Of a stretch of 64,000 bases of DNA, positions 19,089 to 26,568 are shown piece by piece; position 1 is the first letter of the stretch, and each line of letters starts with the position of its first letter. The stretch covers positions 134,625 through 198,624 of the forward strand of contig UQPN01000001.1 in the NCBI GenBank assembly GCA_900542935.1, in the 5' to 3' direction. The translations under genes were made by a program, and so were the position numbers. The notes below the pieces were generated by a model. The model did not search any database. It had not been told where the DNA came from and saw only the letters and a program-made list of their open reading frames with translations. The stretch comes from an uncultured Eubacteriales bacterium (GTDB lineage: Bacteria; Bacillota; Clostridia; Christensenellales; Borkfalkiaceae).

Positions 19089-20808
19089 TCAACTTAACGT
19101 AAGGTTTAATCTCCAAGAAATAGATAATACATTTGATTTTTATTTAATTAATACCACGGAAAAATATATCCCGTTTGGTGCTAAATGTTTAGATTTTGAA
19201 ACCGGCAAAATAGAAAGCTTAGCTTTTGAAAATGGAAAATCATTGTATCTAATGTTAAAAAAAGAAATCTTTTCAAAAATGGATTTAGTTAAACAACTAG
19301 ACAATGCAAAACTTTATATAAAAAGAATTAATTCATCGGAAATTCCTAATTATATTTTATTTAGGTTGTTTTTGTATTCGTTGAACAATTTTAATTCGGA
19401 GAATTTAAGCTTTAATAATTTAACTGGAAAGTTTTATATTCTTAAACCAGAGTGGATGAAAAAAAATAGAAGTTCTTTTACCGCTTTAGGAATAAATGTG
19501 GATGTTGACATGAACATACTTGTCGAGGCTGCTACTTTTGCCAAATATTCATTGTTTAAGAAAAATAAGAAAATAAATGAGTATCCAAAATATATTTTTA
19601 GCAATAAGAATTGTTCATTAAAACGCGTTTTTGATATTACGTCAGATGATATTTATATAAAGAAGGGCATCTATAATAAAAAAGCAGAAGTTCCCTTTTT
19701 TACTATGAGTAGGGAAGACTTGAAAAACAATAAGGTTTATTATTTATATTACGTTTTAAGATTATTAAAAAGTAAATATAGTAAACTAATTGAATTTTCA
19801 TTTGATATGATTGAGGTTGTTAAGACTATAGGTGTTGAAAGAGATAAATTATTTATGAATTACGCCTTGGATGAGATTAAAAGAATGGAAATTAATCTTG
19901 TTAACGTTGTTGATAGGGCAGAGTATGAAGAAGAATTTGATACTCTAACAGATAAAATACAAGAAAGTATTGGCGTTTGTGATATAAATACAAGTAAGAA
20001 AATTGAAAAAGATAAAGCAAATATTGTACTTATTCACAATAAGGAATATTATGAGCAATTAGAGTATCCAGACCCTCATAAAAACTTTGAACGTTCAACG
20101 TTAGTTCAATGTGTTACAGTTGAAGATAGCGCGGAAAAAATTATAAATGACAACGAAGCAATTATAAATACAATAATTAAGGAAGTCGTTATTAAAAATG
20201 ACATTTTAAATAAAAAAGATATTTCGTTAGATAACTGGGCATCATACGGCTTTACGTGCGACTGGATATTTGGAAAAGAAAAAGATGGGAAGCATTATTT
20301 TATAGTAATTCACCCTAACGGAAGTTTTGAATTATATAATAAATTAGATGACTTTTCTTCATTTGATATTGATATATTAAATGAATGCTCGGACTATTTA
20401 ACCGATAATAAGGGGAAAGAAAAAACCATTATTGCTTCTACTGATGGGAATATTAATGTCATAACGAGAACAAATAGATATCCATTACCAGAGGAGGAAA
20501 TTTTTGAACAAGAAATAATAAGCCGTAGTAAAGAAGCCAGGGATAGATTTTTATCTGGTGTTGTAGATATAAATCTTTATGAAGATGGTTTGTATTACAG
20601 CGTGGGCATAAAAGGTAGTGGCATGAATACAAAAGTTATACGTGCGCCACATTTATACAAGGTAGAGGTTGTTTCCGGCAAAAATATTACGGAGGATATT
20701 CTATCAACTTTAAGTGCAACCTTTGTTAAATATAAATCTTTTACGGTTTTACCATATCCAGTGAAATATTTAAACGAATATATTTTAATGATTGAAAGGT
20801 TGCTGTGA
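19075..20808 (+). CDS. 577-aa protein of unknown family coupled to the helicase
   Basis: I do not recognise this protein with confidence. It is AT-rich in codon use, has no signal peptide or membrane segment, and overlaps the helicase gene by 14 bases. The N-terminal half is Lys/Asn-rich and mixed alpha/beta. The C-terminal half has ordered blocks: KNFERSTLVQCVTVEDSAEK (near 340), WIFGKEKDGKHYFIVIHPNG (near 400), NVITRTNRYPLPEEE and LYYSVGIKGSGMNTKVIRAP (near 520). The block order and the neighbouring helicase faintly recall the Mid/PIWI half of prokaryotic PIWI-related proteins, but no catalytic tetrad is evident. Structure prediction would be needed to decide. Confidence 0.5.
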   Translation: MAICNQLNVRFNLQEIDNTFDFYLINTTEKYIPFGAKCLDFETGKIESLAFENGKSLYLMLKKEIFSKMDLVKQLDNAKLYIKRINSSEIPNYILFRLFLYSLNNFNSENLSFNNLTGKFYILKPEWMKKNRSSFTALGINVDVDMNILVEAATFAKYSLFKKNKKINEYPKYIFSNKNCSLKRVFDITSDDIYIKKGIYNKKAEVPFFTMSREDLKNNKVYYLYYVLRLLKSKYSKLIEFSFDMIEVVKTIGVERDKLFMNYALDEIKRMEINLVNVVDRAEYEEEFDTLTDKIQESIGVCDINTSKKIEKDKANIVLIHNKEYYEQLEYPDPHKNFERSTLVQCVTVEDSAEKIINDNEAIINTIIKEVVIKNDILNKKDISLDNWASYGFTCDWIFGKEKDGKHYFIVIHPNGSFELYNKLDDFSSFDIDILNECSDYLTDNKGKEKTIIASTDGNINVITRTNRYPLPEEEIFEQEIISRSKEARDRFLSGVVDINLYEDGLYYSVGIKGSGMNTKVIRAPHLYKVEVVSGKNITEDILSTLSATFVKYKSFTVLPYPVKYLNEYILMIERLL

Positions 20809-20885
20809 TATTGGCAGATAAAATGTTTTTAGATTTTTGCAATAGGATAACCCATGATACGATTCCAAACGGGAGTAGAAATTAA
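20805..20885 (+). pseudogene. Short remnant frame overlapping the 577-aa gene stop
   Basis: A frame opening at GTG 20805 (or TTG 20811), overlapping the preceding stop, encodes about 26 residues (ILADKMFLDFCNRITHDTIP...) and stops at 20883-20885. The overlap is typical of a coupled operon gene, so this may be the head of a deleted third gene of the helicase module. No family is recognised. Confidence 0.25.
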
Positions 20886-20927
20886 GAAATTTTAGCTCAA
20901 AAAAGACAATAGAAGGACTAGGTAAAA

Positions 20928-23477
20928 ATGAAACAAGGGTATAGAATTATTTCAATTGAAGCGGCGGATATTTATCGGCAAGAGCAAGAAAACGGCGTTA
21001 GCGTTGGGTATGTAATGCCTGAAAAGAAAAGCGACGCCTATTTCCGTTTGTTCAAAATCTATTTAGATAATTCGCTAGACCTTATAGAGCTTGAAAAGGC
21101 GTACGCGCGTATTTGCCGTAAAAAGTTCTCTTTTCAAGACAAGCACGAGCACGATTATACCCTTGCCGTAATTAACTTAAAGTTTAACTATACGTACAAG
21201 CCCGAAAACGACAAACCTGTAAAAATCAAAGACTTGCGCTCACATTTCTGCGAAAACGGTTTTTATTTAGACGGCGTTCATTACGTAAGATACAAGCGTA
21301 GCGCGGGTAGTTCACGAGAAGGCAAGTGCCTTTTTATTGACGAGCGATTGTATAAAGCAATGGATAAGTGGAGCGGTTGCGGATTAAAAGCTCAAACTGA
21401 CCTTGCTTCGTGGGAATCATATAAAGCGTTATCATTAAGTAGCATCAAGGGGACAGTGAATATTCCATTTCATGGAATACTTTTCGTTCCCGATTATAAA
21501 AGCGTATTTACGGAAGAAGTAATATCCGTAGAACTTAAGGATAGCAAACTTGTAGCCGAGCAAAAGCAAACGGAAATAACTAACGACATTTGGGATGGCG
21601 AGAGCCTTTTAGACGAGAGCGTGTTTGAAAGCGGCTATGCGGACAAGCATATGTTACTTCTTCGTAATAAGTTTTTTAAGTCTTGCGCTTTTAGAACAAA
21701 ACTTCAAAAATGGATAAAAGATAAAAACATTACGCTTGCCGATTTGAAAACAAGGGGATTTACTCTTGCAACCGACATAAGTCAAATTGTTATGGTAACG
21801 ACGCCAAATAGTTTGAAATATCTTAAATTTGTTGGAGGTCTTTCCGAAAAGAATATTTGCAAGTGGGTGGAAAACGTAACCGATACGTTCGGTGTAGTTA
21901 AATGGGATAAAAGCACGAGATTTTTTCAGGGCGATATGGTGCAGGGCAGTTATCAACTACTGAACACGTTAGGTCTTGATAAGGCGCAAGCGGAAGAGCT
22001 ATTAAAGCCGAGTTTTGACTATATCTCGCTTGTTCGTAACGACGTGGAATTTATGCGCTATCATTTTACTGATGCTTACGCAAGAGAAAAGGATGGGGAA
22101 GAAAAGAAAGCTCCCGACGGACTTGCCGATCGTGCCGACGTTATTTTTAGATTGCTTTTCAGTTGTACGCATTTTAATACAACGGCATTATATGCTAATT
22201 TTAGAGATGACGTAGTAAGCGGACTAAAAAGCAGTTTGCGCCGTGGACATATTTTATTAAACGGCACGAACGCAACGTTGTTCGGCAACGGACCTGAACT
22301 GTTAAAGTACATAGCCGGCGAAAAGATAACAAGCGAGTTAAAGAAGGGACAAATTTACTGCAAGAGATTCGAAAGCGGCGCGAAACTTCTTTGCGCGCGC
22401 TCACCGCATATAACGATGGGCAACCTTTACTGTGTGGAAAACAACCTTAGCGGAGAGATTTGGAATTACTTCAATTTAGGTAAAAATATCGTTTGTGTAA
22501 ATGCTATTGGCGAGAATATTCAACAGCGCTTAAATGGTTGCGATTACGATTCGGATTCTATGCTCATCACCGACGATAAGTTGATGGTGGAGAGCGCCGA
22601 GAAATATAAAGAGCAGTTCAAAGTGCCCGTTTGCGGTATTTCCTCAATGAGTAAAAATGGTCAAACGCTTGCAGAGCTCGACCACGACACAAGCGAAAAC
22701 AAAATAGGCGAAATCGTAAATCTATCGCAAAAATTAAATAGTATTATATGGAACGAAATGAAAGGCGGTGCACCTACGGAGAAAATCTTAGAGATTTATA
22801 ACGACGTTTGTAAGCTTGCCGTTTTGTCAGGCTTAGAGATAGACAAAGCAAAGCGCGCTTACGATAACGTAAACGTTGGGAAAGAACTTTTCGCATTGCG
22901 CAAGAAGTATAATAGTCCTGCGCCGATTTTCTTTAAGGAAATCGACGATAAGGGAAAAGAAAACGAGTATACTTTTTATGATACGGCGATGGATTATATC
23001 TACCAAGCCGTTAAAAAGTTTAACTTTGTAAAGGGCAAAAGGAAAAGAGTTAATTATATGCCCATTTCTTGGGTCGTGGGAGAAATTACGACTTCGGATA
23101 ACGCTACCGATTATAGGCATAGAGATAAAATCATTGAGATTTGCGAAGAGTATAGAAAGAGAATTGACCGTTTGTATATGGAACTACGAGTTTCGGATGA
23201 CCAAGAAAAAGAGGTTGTTTACGAAAAAATAGAAGAAGAGAAAGCCGATAGAGATAAGCAAGTTTCCAAATGGCTAACGAGTAGAAACGTTCTTATATTC
23301 GTGGCTCGCCACTATGAAAAGAATCGTCCGTCCGATTGGCGAATTTATGCCCCGATAGTAAATGCTCGTCACTTTAAGGATTTTATGCTTAAAGGCGGTT
23401 CTCCTATAGGGTTCGTTGAGGAAAGTAGAGACGGGAATATTATTGTTTATGGTAAGAAATTCGCAATAAAATGGTAA
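20928..23477 (+). CDS. Single-chain double-psi beta-barrel RNA polymerase-like protein (YonO / cellular RdRp type)
   Basis: This 849-aa protein carries the pattern of cellular RNA-dependent RNA polymerases and phage YonO-type polymerases. YCKRFESGAKLLCARSPHIT followed by MGNLYCVEN corresponds to the first barrel (R-x-P-x-x-x-x-G). NIVCVNAIGENIQQRLNGCDYDSDSML corresponds to the catalytic second barrel. The metal-binding motif is DYDSD at residues 539-543, where canonical enzymes have D-x-D-G-D. An upstream LLRNKFFKSCAF block and C-terminal helices (REKA-rich) complete the fold. AGAAGGA precedes the ATG. The product would synthesise RNA on DNA or RNA. Base composition is less AT-rich than the preceding operon, so it may be separately acquired. 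Template and role are unknown. Confidence 0.68.
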   Translation: MKQGYRIISIEAADIYRQEQENGVSVGYVMPEKKSDAYFRLFKIYLDNSLDLIELEKAYARICRKKFSFQDKHEHDYTLAVINLKFNYTYKPENDKPVKIKDLRSHFCENGFYLDGVHYVRYKRSAGSSREGKCLFIDERLYKAMDKWSGCGLKAQTDLASWESYKALSLSSIKGTVNIPFHGILFVPDYKSVFTEEVISVELKDSKLVAEQKQTEITNDIWDGESLLDESVFESGYADKHMLLLRNKFFKSCAFRTKLQKWIKDKNITLADLKTRGFTLATDISQIVMVTTPNSLKYLKFVGGLSEKNICKWVENVTDTFGVVKWDKSTRFFQGDMVQGSYQLLNTLGLDKAQAEELLKPSFDYISLVRNDVEFMRYHFTDAYAREKDGEEKKAPDGLADRADVIFRLLFSCTHFNTTALYANFRDDVVSGLKSSLRRGHILLNGTNATLFGNGPELLKYIAGEKITSELKKGQIYCKRFESGAKLLCARSPHITMGNLYCVENNLSGEIWNYFNLGKNIVCVNAIGENIQQRLNGCDYDSDSMLITDDKLMVESAEKYKEQFKVPVCGISSMSKNGQTLAELDHDTSENKIGEIVNLSQKLNSIIWNEMKGGAPTEKILEIYNDVCKLAVLSGLEIDKAKRAYDNVNVGKELFALRKKYNSPAPIFFKEIDDKGKENEYTFYDTAMDYIYQAVKKFNFVKGKRKRVNYMPISWVVGEITTSDNATDYRHRDKIIEICEEYRKRIDRLYMELRVSDDQEKEVVYEKIEEEKADRDKQVSKWLTSRNVLIFVARHYEKNRPSDWRIYAPIVNARHFKDFMLKGGSPIGFVEESRDGNIIVYGKKFAIKW

Positions 23478-23612
23478 AAAGTGAAAGAGCACGTCTTTGG
23501 GATACAAATTAAAAATTAGAGTTTTCCCTTTCATAGAAAGGGAAAGGCTTGCCCAAATTTTAAAATGAGTAATCGGTGTAATAGAACCCGTTTTTCAAAA
23601 GCGTGGAAATGA
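23478..23612 (+). other. Short spacer with a perfect TTTCCCTTTC/GAAAGGGAAA hairpin
   Basis: After the polymerase gene there is an inverted repeat (23523-23545), TTTCCCTTTC paired with GAAAGGGAAA around a 3-base loop. No gene is visible in this spacer. Confidence 0.4.
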
Positions 23613-23646
23613 AAGCTCGACAGTGATAAACTGTCGGGCTTTTTCT
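23613..23646 (+). terminator. Rho-independent terminator ahead of the mobilisation region
   Basis: AGCTCGACAG (from 23614) pairs with CTGTCGGGCT around TGATAAA, allowing one G-T type pair, followed by TTTTTCT. It insulates the polymerase gene from the mob module. Confidence 0.8.
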
Positions 23647-23701
23647 ACGCCCAAAAGACAACTAAATACAATAAGGTAAAAGGGTTGCTTCAACATTATA
23701 G

Positions 23702-23812
23702 CGAGGAACGTATTTGGATTGCCAAATACCGACTTTACAAAGTCGCCTCGTTAGGGGCCCACCCCTAATACCCCGAGTAGTTCACGAAAATTTACTGCGT
23801 AAATTTTCCGTG
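23702..23812 (+). other. Candidate oriT: nested inverted repeats upstream of mobC
   Basis: Four inverted repeats stand in a row. A CGAGG/CCTCG stem (23702-06/23746-50) encloses two hairpins: TATTTGG/CCAAATA (23711-17/23722-28) and GACTTT/AAAGTC (23731-36/23739-44). TTAGGGG/CCCCTAA follows (23751-57/23762-68), then a long TCACG(G)AAAATTTA repeat (23782-94/23799-812) followed by GAGGGTACTG. A cluster of this kind just before a MobC-type gene and a MOBP relaxase is the usual setting of a transfer origin. The nic position cannot be assigned from sequence alone. Confidence 0.6.
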
Positions 23813-23901
23813 AGGGTACTGTGGTCGTAATTTTCTTAACGGGCGATATGAATCCGCCCTTGAAAATTTCGGCGTAATAAATAAAAAAAGGAGGAAGAGT
23901 T

Positions 23902-24213
23902 ATAGTAAAAAGGACAAGACCGTTCGCGTATACCTTTCGGGTGAGCGAACAAGAGAAAAATTTAATCGACGAAAAAATAGCAAAGAGCGGGCTTACGATG
24001 CGGGAATTTATTCTACGCTCTATCACGGATAAGCCTATAATCGTAATCGAGTGCGGCGGCGAAATACTTGCGGAATTAAAGAGACAAGGGAATAATTTAA
24101 ACCAAGCGGTGAGGAGCAGTTATTATGGCGCGAATACGGAACGTGAAATAAAATACTGTATCGCGTACTTAAAAGAAGTGTATCGGAAATTGTCTTTCGC
24201 TGCGGGAGGGTAA
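23902..24213 (+). CDS. mobC: MobC-like relaxosome accessory protein, probable ATA start
   Basis: The protein binds the transfer origin and helps the relaxase nick. It has the ribbon-helix-helix plus MobC pattern: RTRPFAYTFRVSEQEKNLID, KSGLTMREFILRSITDK, ELKRQGNNLNQAVR. The conserved N-terminal KRTRPFAYTFRVSE lies upstream of the first in-frame GTG (23941). The only start well placed behind the GGAGG at 23890-23894 is ATA at 23902 (7-base spacing). I therefore start it there; the conservative start is 23941. The relaxase gene begins 3 bases after its stop. Confidence 0.75.
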   Translation: MVKRTRPFAYTFRVSEQEKNLIDEKIAKSGLTMREFILRSITDKPIIVIECGGEILAELKRQGNNLNQAVRSSYYGANTEREIKYCIAYLKEVYRKLSFAAGG

Positions 24214-24216
24214 ACG

Positions 24217-25359
24217 ATGCCGCTTTTAAAATGCAGTGCAAGTAAGGCAAGATCGAAAAACGGAATAGGGTACATAACCGATCCGAAGAAAGCGGCGATC
24301 GTGTCGGTGAAAAATTTATTCGACGACGAAGATTATGCAAAGCAATTCGAAGAAACGGCGGCGAGGTTCGGTAAAGGCGAAAAATACGACGAGCGGAAGT
24401 ATTATCATTTTAAACTTTCCTGCGCGAGAAAAGATAACGTAACGCCCGAAAAAGCCCACGCGTATGCGGAAGAGATAGCGGAAGCGTTTTTCAAAAATTA
24501 CGAATGCGTAATCGCCACGCATACGGATACGCAGACTGTTCACAGCCACATTATCGTAAACGCCGTCGATCCGCTTACAGGTAAAAAATTGCAATTTTCA
24601 AAGCAGGATTACGCAAAAATGAAAGACGAAGTAAACGCAATCGGCAGAAAATACGGCTTTACGGAAACGGAATTTCGGAAGCGCGGCAAAAACAGCAGAA
24701 CGGCGGCAGAAAAGAAAATCATATTAAAAGGCGGAACGAGCTGGAAAGAAGAACTGCGCGAAGTCATAGCTGAAGCGGTAAAGAAAACGAAATCGCCCGA
24801 AGCGTTCAAAAAATATCTTGACGAATGTTACGGCGTAAAAATCACGCGGGACGGAAAGGATTATTCCTATCTGCATCCGAACAAACAAAAACCGATCCGA
24901 GGGGAGCGGCTCGAAACAAATTATACGAAAAGCGAGGTAATAAAACGAATTGGAGAACAGAATAACGGGGTTAAGTCCTCAGCCTATAACGGAGGAAGAA
25001 GTGGATTTAACGGAAAACGTACCGGCAGCGGAACTGTGCGAGGAAGTAAAACGACTTACGGCAGAAACGCGGGAAGCGTTATTAGAGCAAGACTTGGCGG
25101 TATCGAACGAGAAATGCAACGGCTTAATTTTGCAGCTGAATGCGCGGGTAACGGACTTGACGCGGCAAGTGAGGAGCGTAAAATGGATGAACGAAGAACT
25201 CGCCTCGAGTTTGAAAGACGACGCAGAGAAGCTGACGAAAGAGATGAAAGAAGAAAATCGGAATATGCTTGCGAGCATGCGGATAACACTTCAGAGAATA
25301 ACGGAAACGGTAACGAAGATACAGGAAATAGTAAATACAACTATGGCAAAGGCGACTGA
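24217..25359 (+). CDS. MOBP-type relaxase (MobA/VirD2 family)
   Basis: This 380-aa protein would nick oriT and lead the strand into the recipient using a donor's conjugation machinery. The N-terminus has the Tyr-containing motif NGIGYITDPKKA (residue about 19). The metal-binding motif III is HTDTQTVHSHIIVNAVD (near residues 107-124), and LSCARKDNVTPEKAHAYAEE between them is typical of the family. The C-terminal 120 residues are low-complexity and charged, and the last 410 bases are shared with another frame (24950-25594). No coupling protein or type IV genes are present, so the element is mobilisable rather than conjugative. It resembles the TnpZ position in Tn4451. Confidence 0.88.
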   Translation: MPLLKCSASKARSKNGIGYITDPKKAAIVSVKNLFDDEDYAKQFEETAARFGKGEKYDERKYYHFKLSCARKDNVTPEKAHAYAEEIAEAFFKNYECVIATHTDTQTVHSHIIVNAVDPLTGKKLQFSKQDYAKMKDEVNAIGRKYGFTETEFRKRGKNSRTAAEKKIILKGGTSWKEELREVIAEAVKKTKSPEAFKKYLDECYGVKITRDGKDYSYLHPNKQKPIRGERLETNYTKSEVIKRIGEQNNGVKSSAYNGGRSGFNGKRTGSGTVRGSKTTYGRNAGSVIRARLGGIEREMQRLNFAAECAGNGLDAASEERKMDERRTRLEFERRRREADERDERRKSEYACEHADNTSENNGNGNEDTGNSKYNYGKGD

Positions 25360-25594
25360 CGAAGCGGGAGAGCTGTTAAAGGAAAGAGTTACCGAAGCGG
25401 CAGACGACGCGGCGTTTACAATCGACGAGCATGCAAAATCGATGAAAAAGAAAGTGGAAGCCCTCGAAAAAGAAGTGTATAAAGCCAAGGAAGATATACG
25501 CTTGGAGCGCGGTTTTCGCAAATTCTTCTTTTGGGTTACGCCCGCATTGTTGCTTTTGCGAAGCGTTATGACGGTAATGTTGCTTTTGAGATAA
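24950..25594 (+). CDS. Coiled-coil protein with C-terminal membrane anchor, overlapping the relaxase gene
   Basis: The 214-aa frame is shifted +1 relative to the relaxase and overlaps its last 410 bases. It predicts a long coiled coil (about residues 20-185, rich in Glu/Lys/Leu heptads) and one C-terminal hydrophobic segment (FFFWVTPALLLL...VMTVMLLL). RSF1010-type plasmids encode MobB, a membrane-associated relaxosome helper, in another frame inside mobA, and this arrangement looks analogous. The part after 25359 is unique and clearly coding-like. The ATG at 24950 lacks an obvious strong ribosome binding site, so the start could be further down. Confidence 0.6.
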   Translation: MENRITGLSPQPITEEEVDLTENVPAAELCEEVKRLTAETREALLEQDLAVSNEKCNGLILQLNARVTDLTRQVRSVKWMNEELASSLKDDAEKLTKEMKEENRNMLASMRITLQRITETVTKIQEIVNTTMAKATDEAGELLKERVTEAADDAAFTIDEHAKSMKKKVEALEKEVYKAKEDIRLERGFRKFFFWVTPALLLLRSVMTVMLLLR

Positions 25595-25624
25595 AAAATT
25601 TTTTCAAAAAGTAATAATTTTAGC

Positions 25625-25653
25625 TTGACTATAAAATGGCAAGCAAGTATAAT
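25625..25653 (+). promoter_or_regulatory. Sigma-A type promoter of tnpV
   Basis: TTGACT (25625-25630) and TATAAT (25648-25653) have a 17-base spacer. They lie 51 bases before the tnpV ATG at 25705. Confidence 0.75.
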
Positions 25654-25704
25654 GTAATTACAATATCGTATATATACGAGAATATAAAAACAGGAGATGA
25701 AGAT

Positions 25705-26058
25705 ATGAAAGCCACGGAAGTGATACGAAAAGCAAATTCGGGCGAGGGGTTAACGGTGGAAGAAATTAAAATTTACAACGCTAACGTAAAACCGCAGAAA
25801 CACGTTTACGGCAAGTACGGAACGCTTGCAAAAAAGTATCTCGAAGATAAAGGGATCGACTGGACGATTGCAGATCTCCCCGAATATTTACACGGCGTAG
25901 ACAAAATGGCGGAAGCGCTTTACGATGATATGTGGAATAAACTTTCCGGATGCGAGCAGTATCGCCGAACGGGAGATTATTTGGTCGATGTTAAGAGAAT
26001 TAACGCTATTGAGAAAATCATCGAAGAAGAAATATTGAATGAAATTGTCTATGTATAG
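25705..26058 (+). CDS. tnpV: TnpV-like transposon protein
   Basis: This 117-aa protein shows the TnpV pattern HVYGKYGTLAKKYLEDK...WTIADLPEYLHGVDKMAEALYDD, found in Tn4451-type and related clostridial elements. Its function is not established. The ATG at 25705 is preferred over 25636 because GGAGATGA precedes it and because the upstream ATG lies inside the promoter region. Together with the relaxase and recombinase it marks this block as Tn4451-like. Confidence 0.72.
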   Translation: MKATEVIRKANSGEGLTVEEIKIYNANVKPQKHVYGKYGTLAKKYLEDKGIDWTIADLPEYLHGVDKMAEALYDDMWNKLSGCEQYRRTGDYLVDVKRINAIEKIIEEEILNEIVYV

Positions 26059-26069
26059 AGGCTGAAATT

Positions 26070-26192
26070 ATGAAATTATTAAAAGTGTTGAACGTAACGG
26101 GAAGAATTTTGTTTGCGGGTTTATTGATAATAAGTCATATTATAATGGGTATTATAGGGATTATTATTTGCGCTGTTACGTCACAAAAATAA
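26070..26192 (+). CDS. 40-aa hydrophobic membrane peptide
   Basis: The ATG at 26070 follows AGAGG, which overlaps the tnpV stop. The product (MKLLKVLNVTGRILFAGLLI...) is one continuous hydrophobic segment with a short polar tail. It is probably cotranscribed with tnpV. No family is recognised; small membrane peptides are common in such elements. Confidence 0.5.
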   Translation: MKLLKVLNVTGRILFAGLLIISHIIMGIIGIIICAVTSQK

Positions 26193-26295
26193 ATTCGCAG
26201 GCGATATAAAAATTAATCTGAAAAAGCGAACGAGGCGGACAGCGGTAGTTTGTTTATTTCGGAAATATTAAAAATGGAGGATAATACGCTATAAA

Positions 26296-26364
26296 TGGAG
26301 AGAGAACATTGTATCTATATGGTGAGAGAACATAGTAACCGTTCGGGGAAGAGAACATTGTACC
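26296..26364 (+). repeat. Three GAGAACATTGTA direct repeats, 24-25 bp period
   Basis: GAGAACATTGTATC (from 26302), GAGAACATAGTAAC (from 26326) and GAGAACATTGTACC (from 26351) are spaced by 24 and 25 bases. Each is preceded by a purine-rich GG block. IS21-family elements carry multiple repeats of about 20 bp at their ends, so this may be an IS21 terminus left after a deletion. An operator or recombinase-binding array is the alternative. Confidence 0.6.
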
Positions 26365-26391
26365 CTGTAGCAAAAATTAAAAATTACAGGA

Positions 26392-26568
26392 GTGACAAAG
26401 GAACAAAAGAAATTAAAAGAGGTAATGGACGAAAAGTATGTGGCTTTCTTATTGCTTGAAAGCATGTACGAATCTGGGAAAATTAACAAGGCAACGTATG
26501 AAAACGTGCTTAAAGAAAAAAGGAATTATATCGAAGAAAAGTATAATTTAAAGGATGTGACGGTATGA
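26392..26568 (+). CDS. Small SHOCT-like helper before the truncated recombinase
   Basis: A 58-residue protein reads from GTG 26392 (alternative ATG 26425, with AAGAGGT ahead) to TGA 26566-26568. The AFLLLESMYESGKINKATYE segment repeats the helix-turn-helix pattern of the partial gene at 1-111, and the stop likewise overlaps the recombinase start. It is the second copy of the helper-recombinase arrangement. Confidence 0.5.
   Translation: MTKEQKKLKEVMDEKYVAFLLLESMYESGKINKATYENVLKEKRNYIEEKYNLKDVTV

Noticed and set aside
26296..26364. CRISPR-like array of three repeats
   Set aside because: Repeats are only about 14 bases with 10-base intervals and no cas genes.
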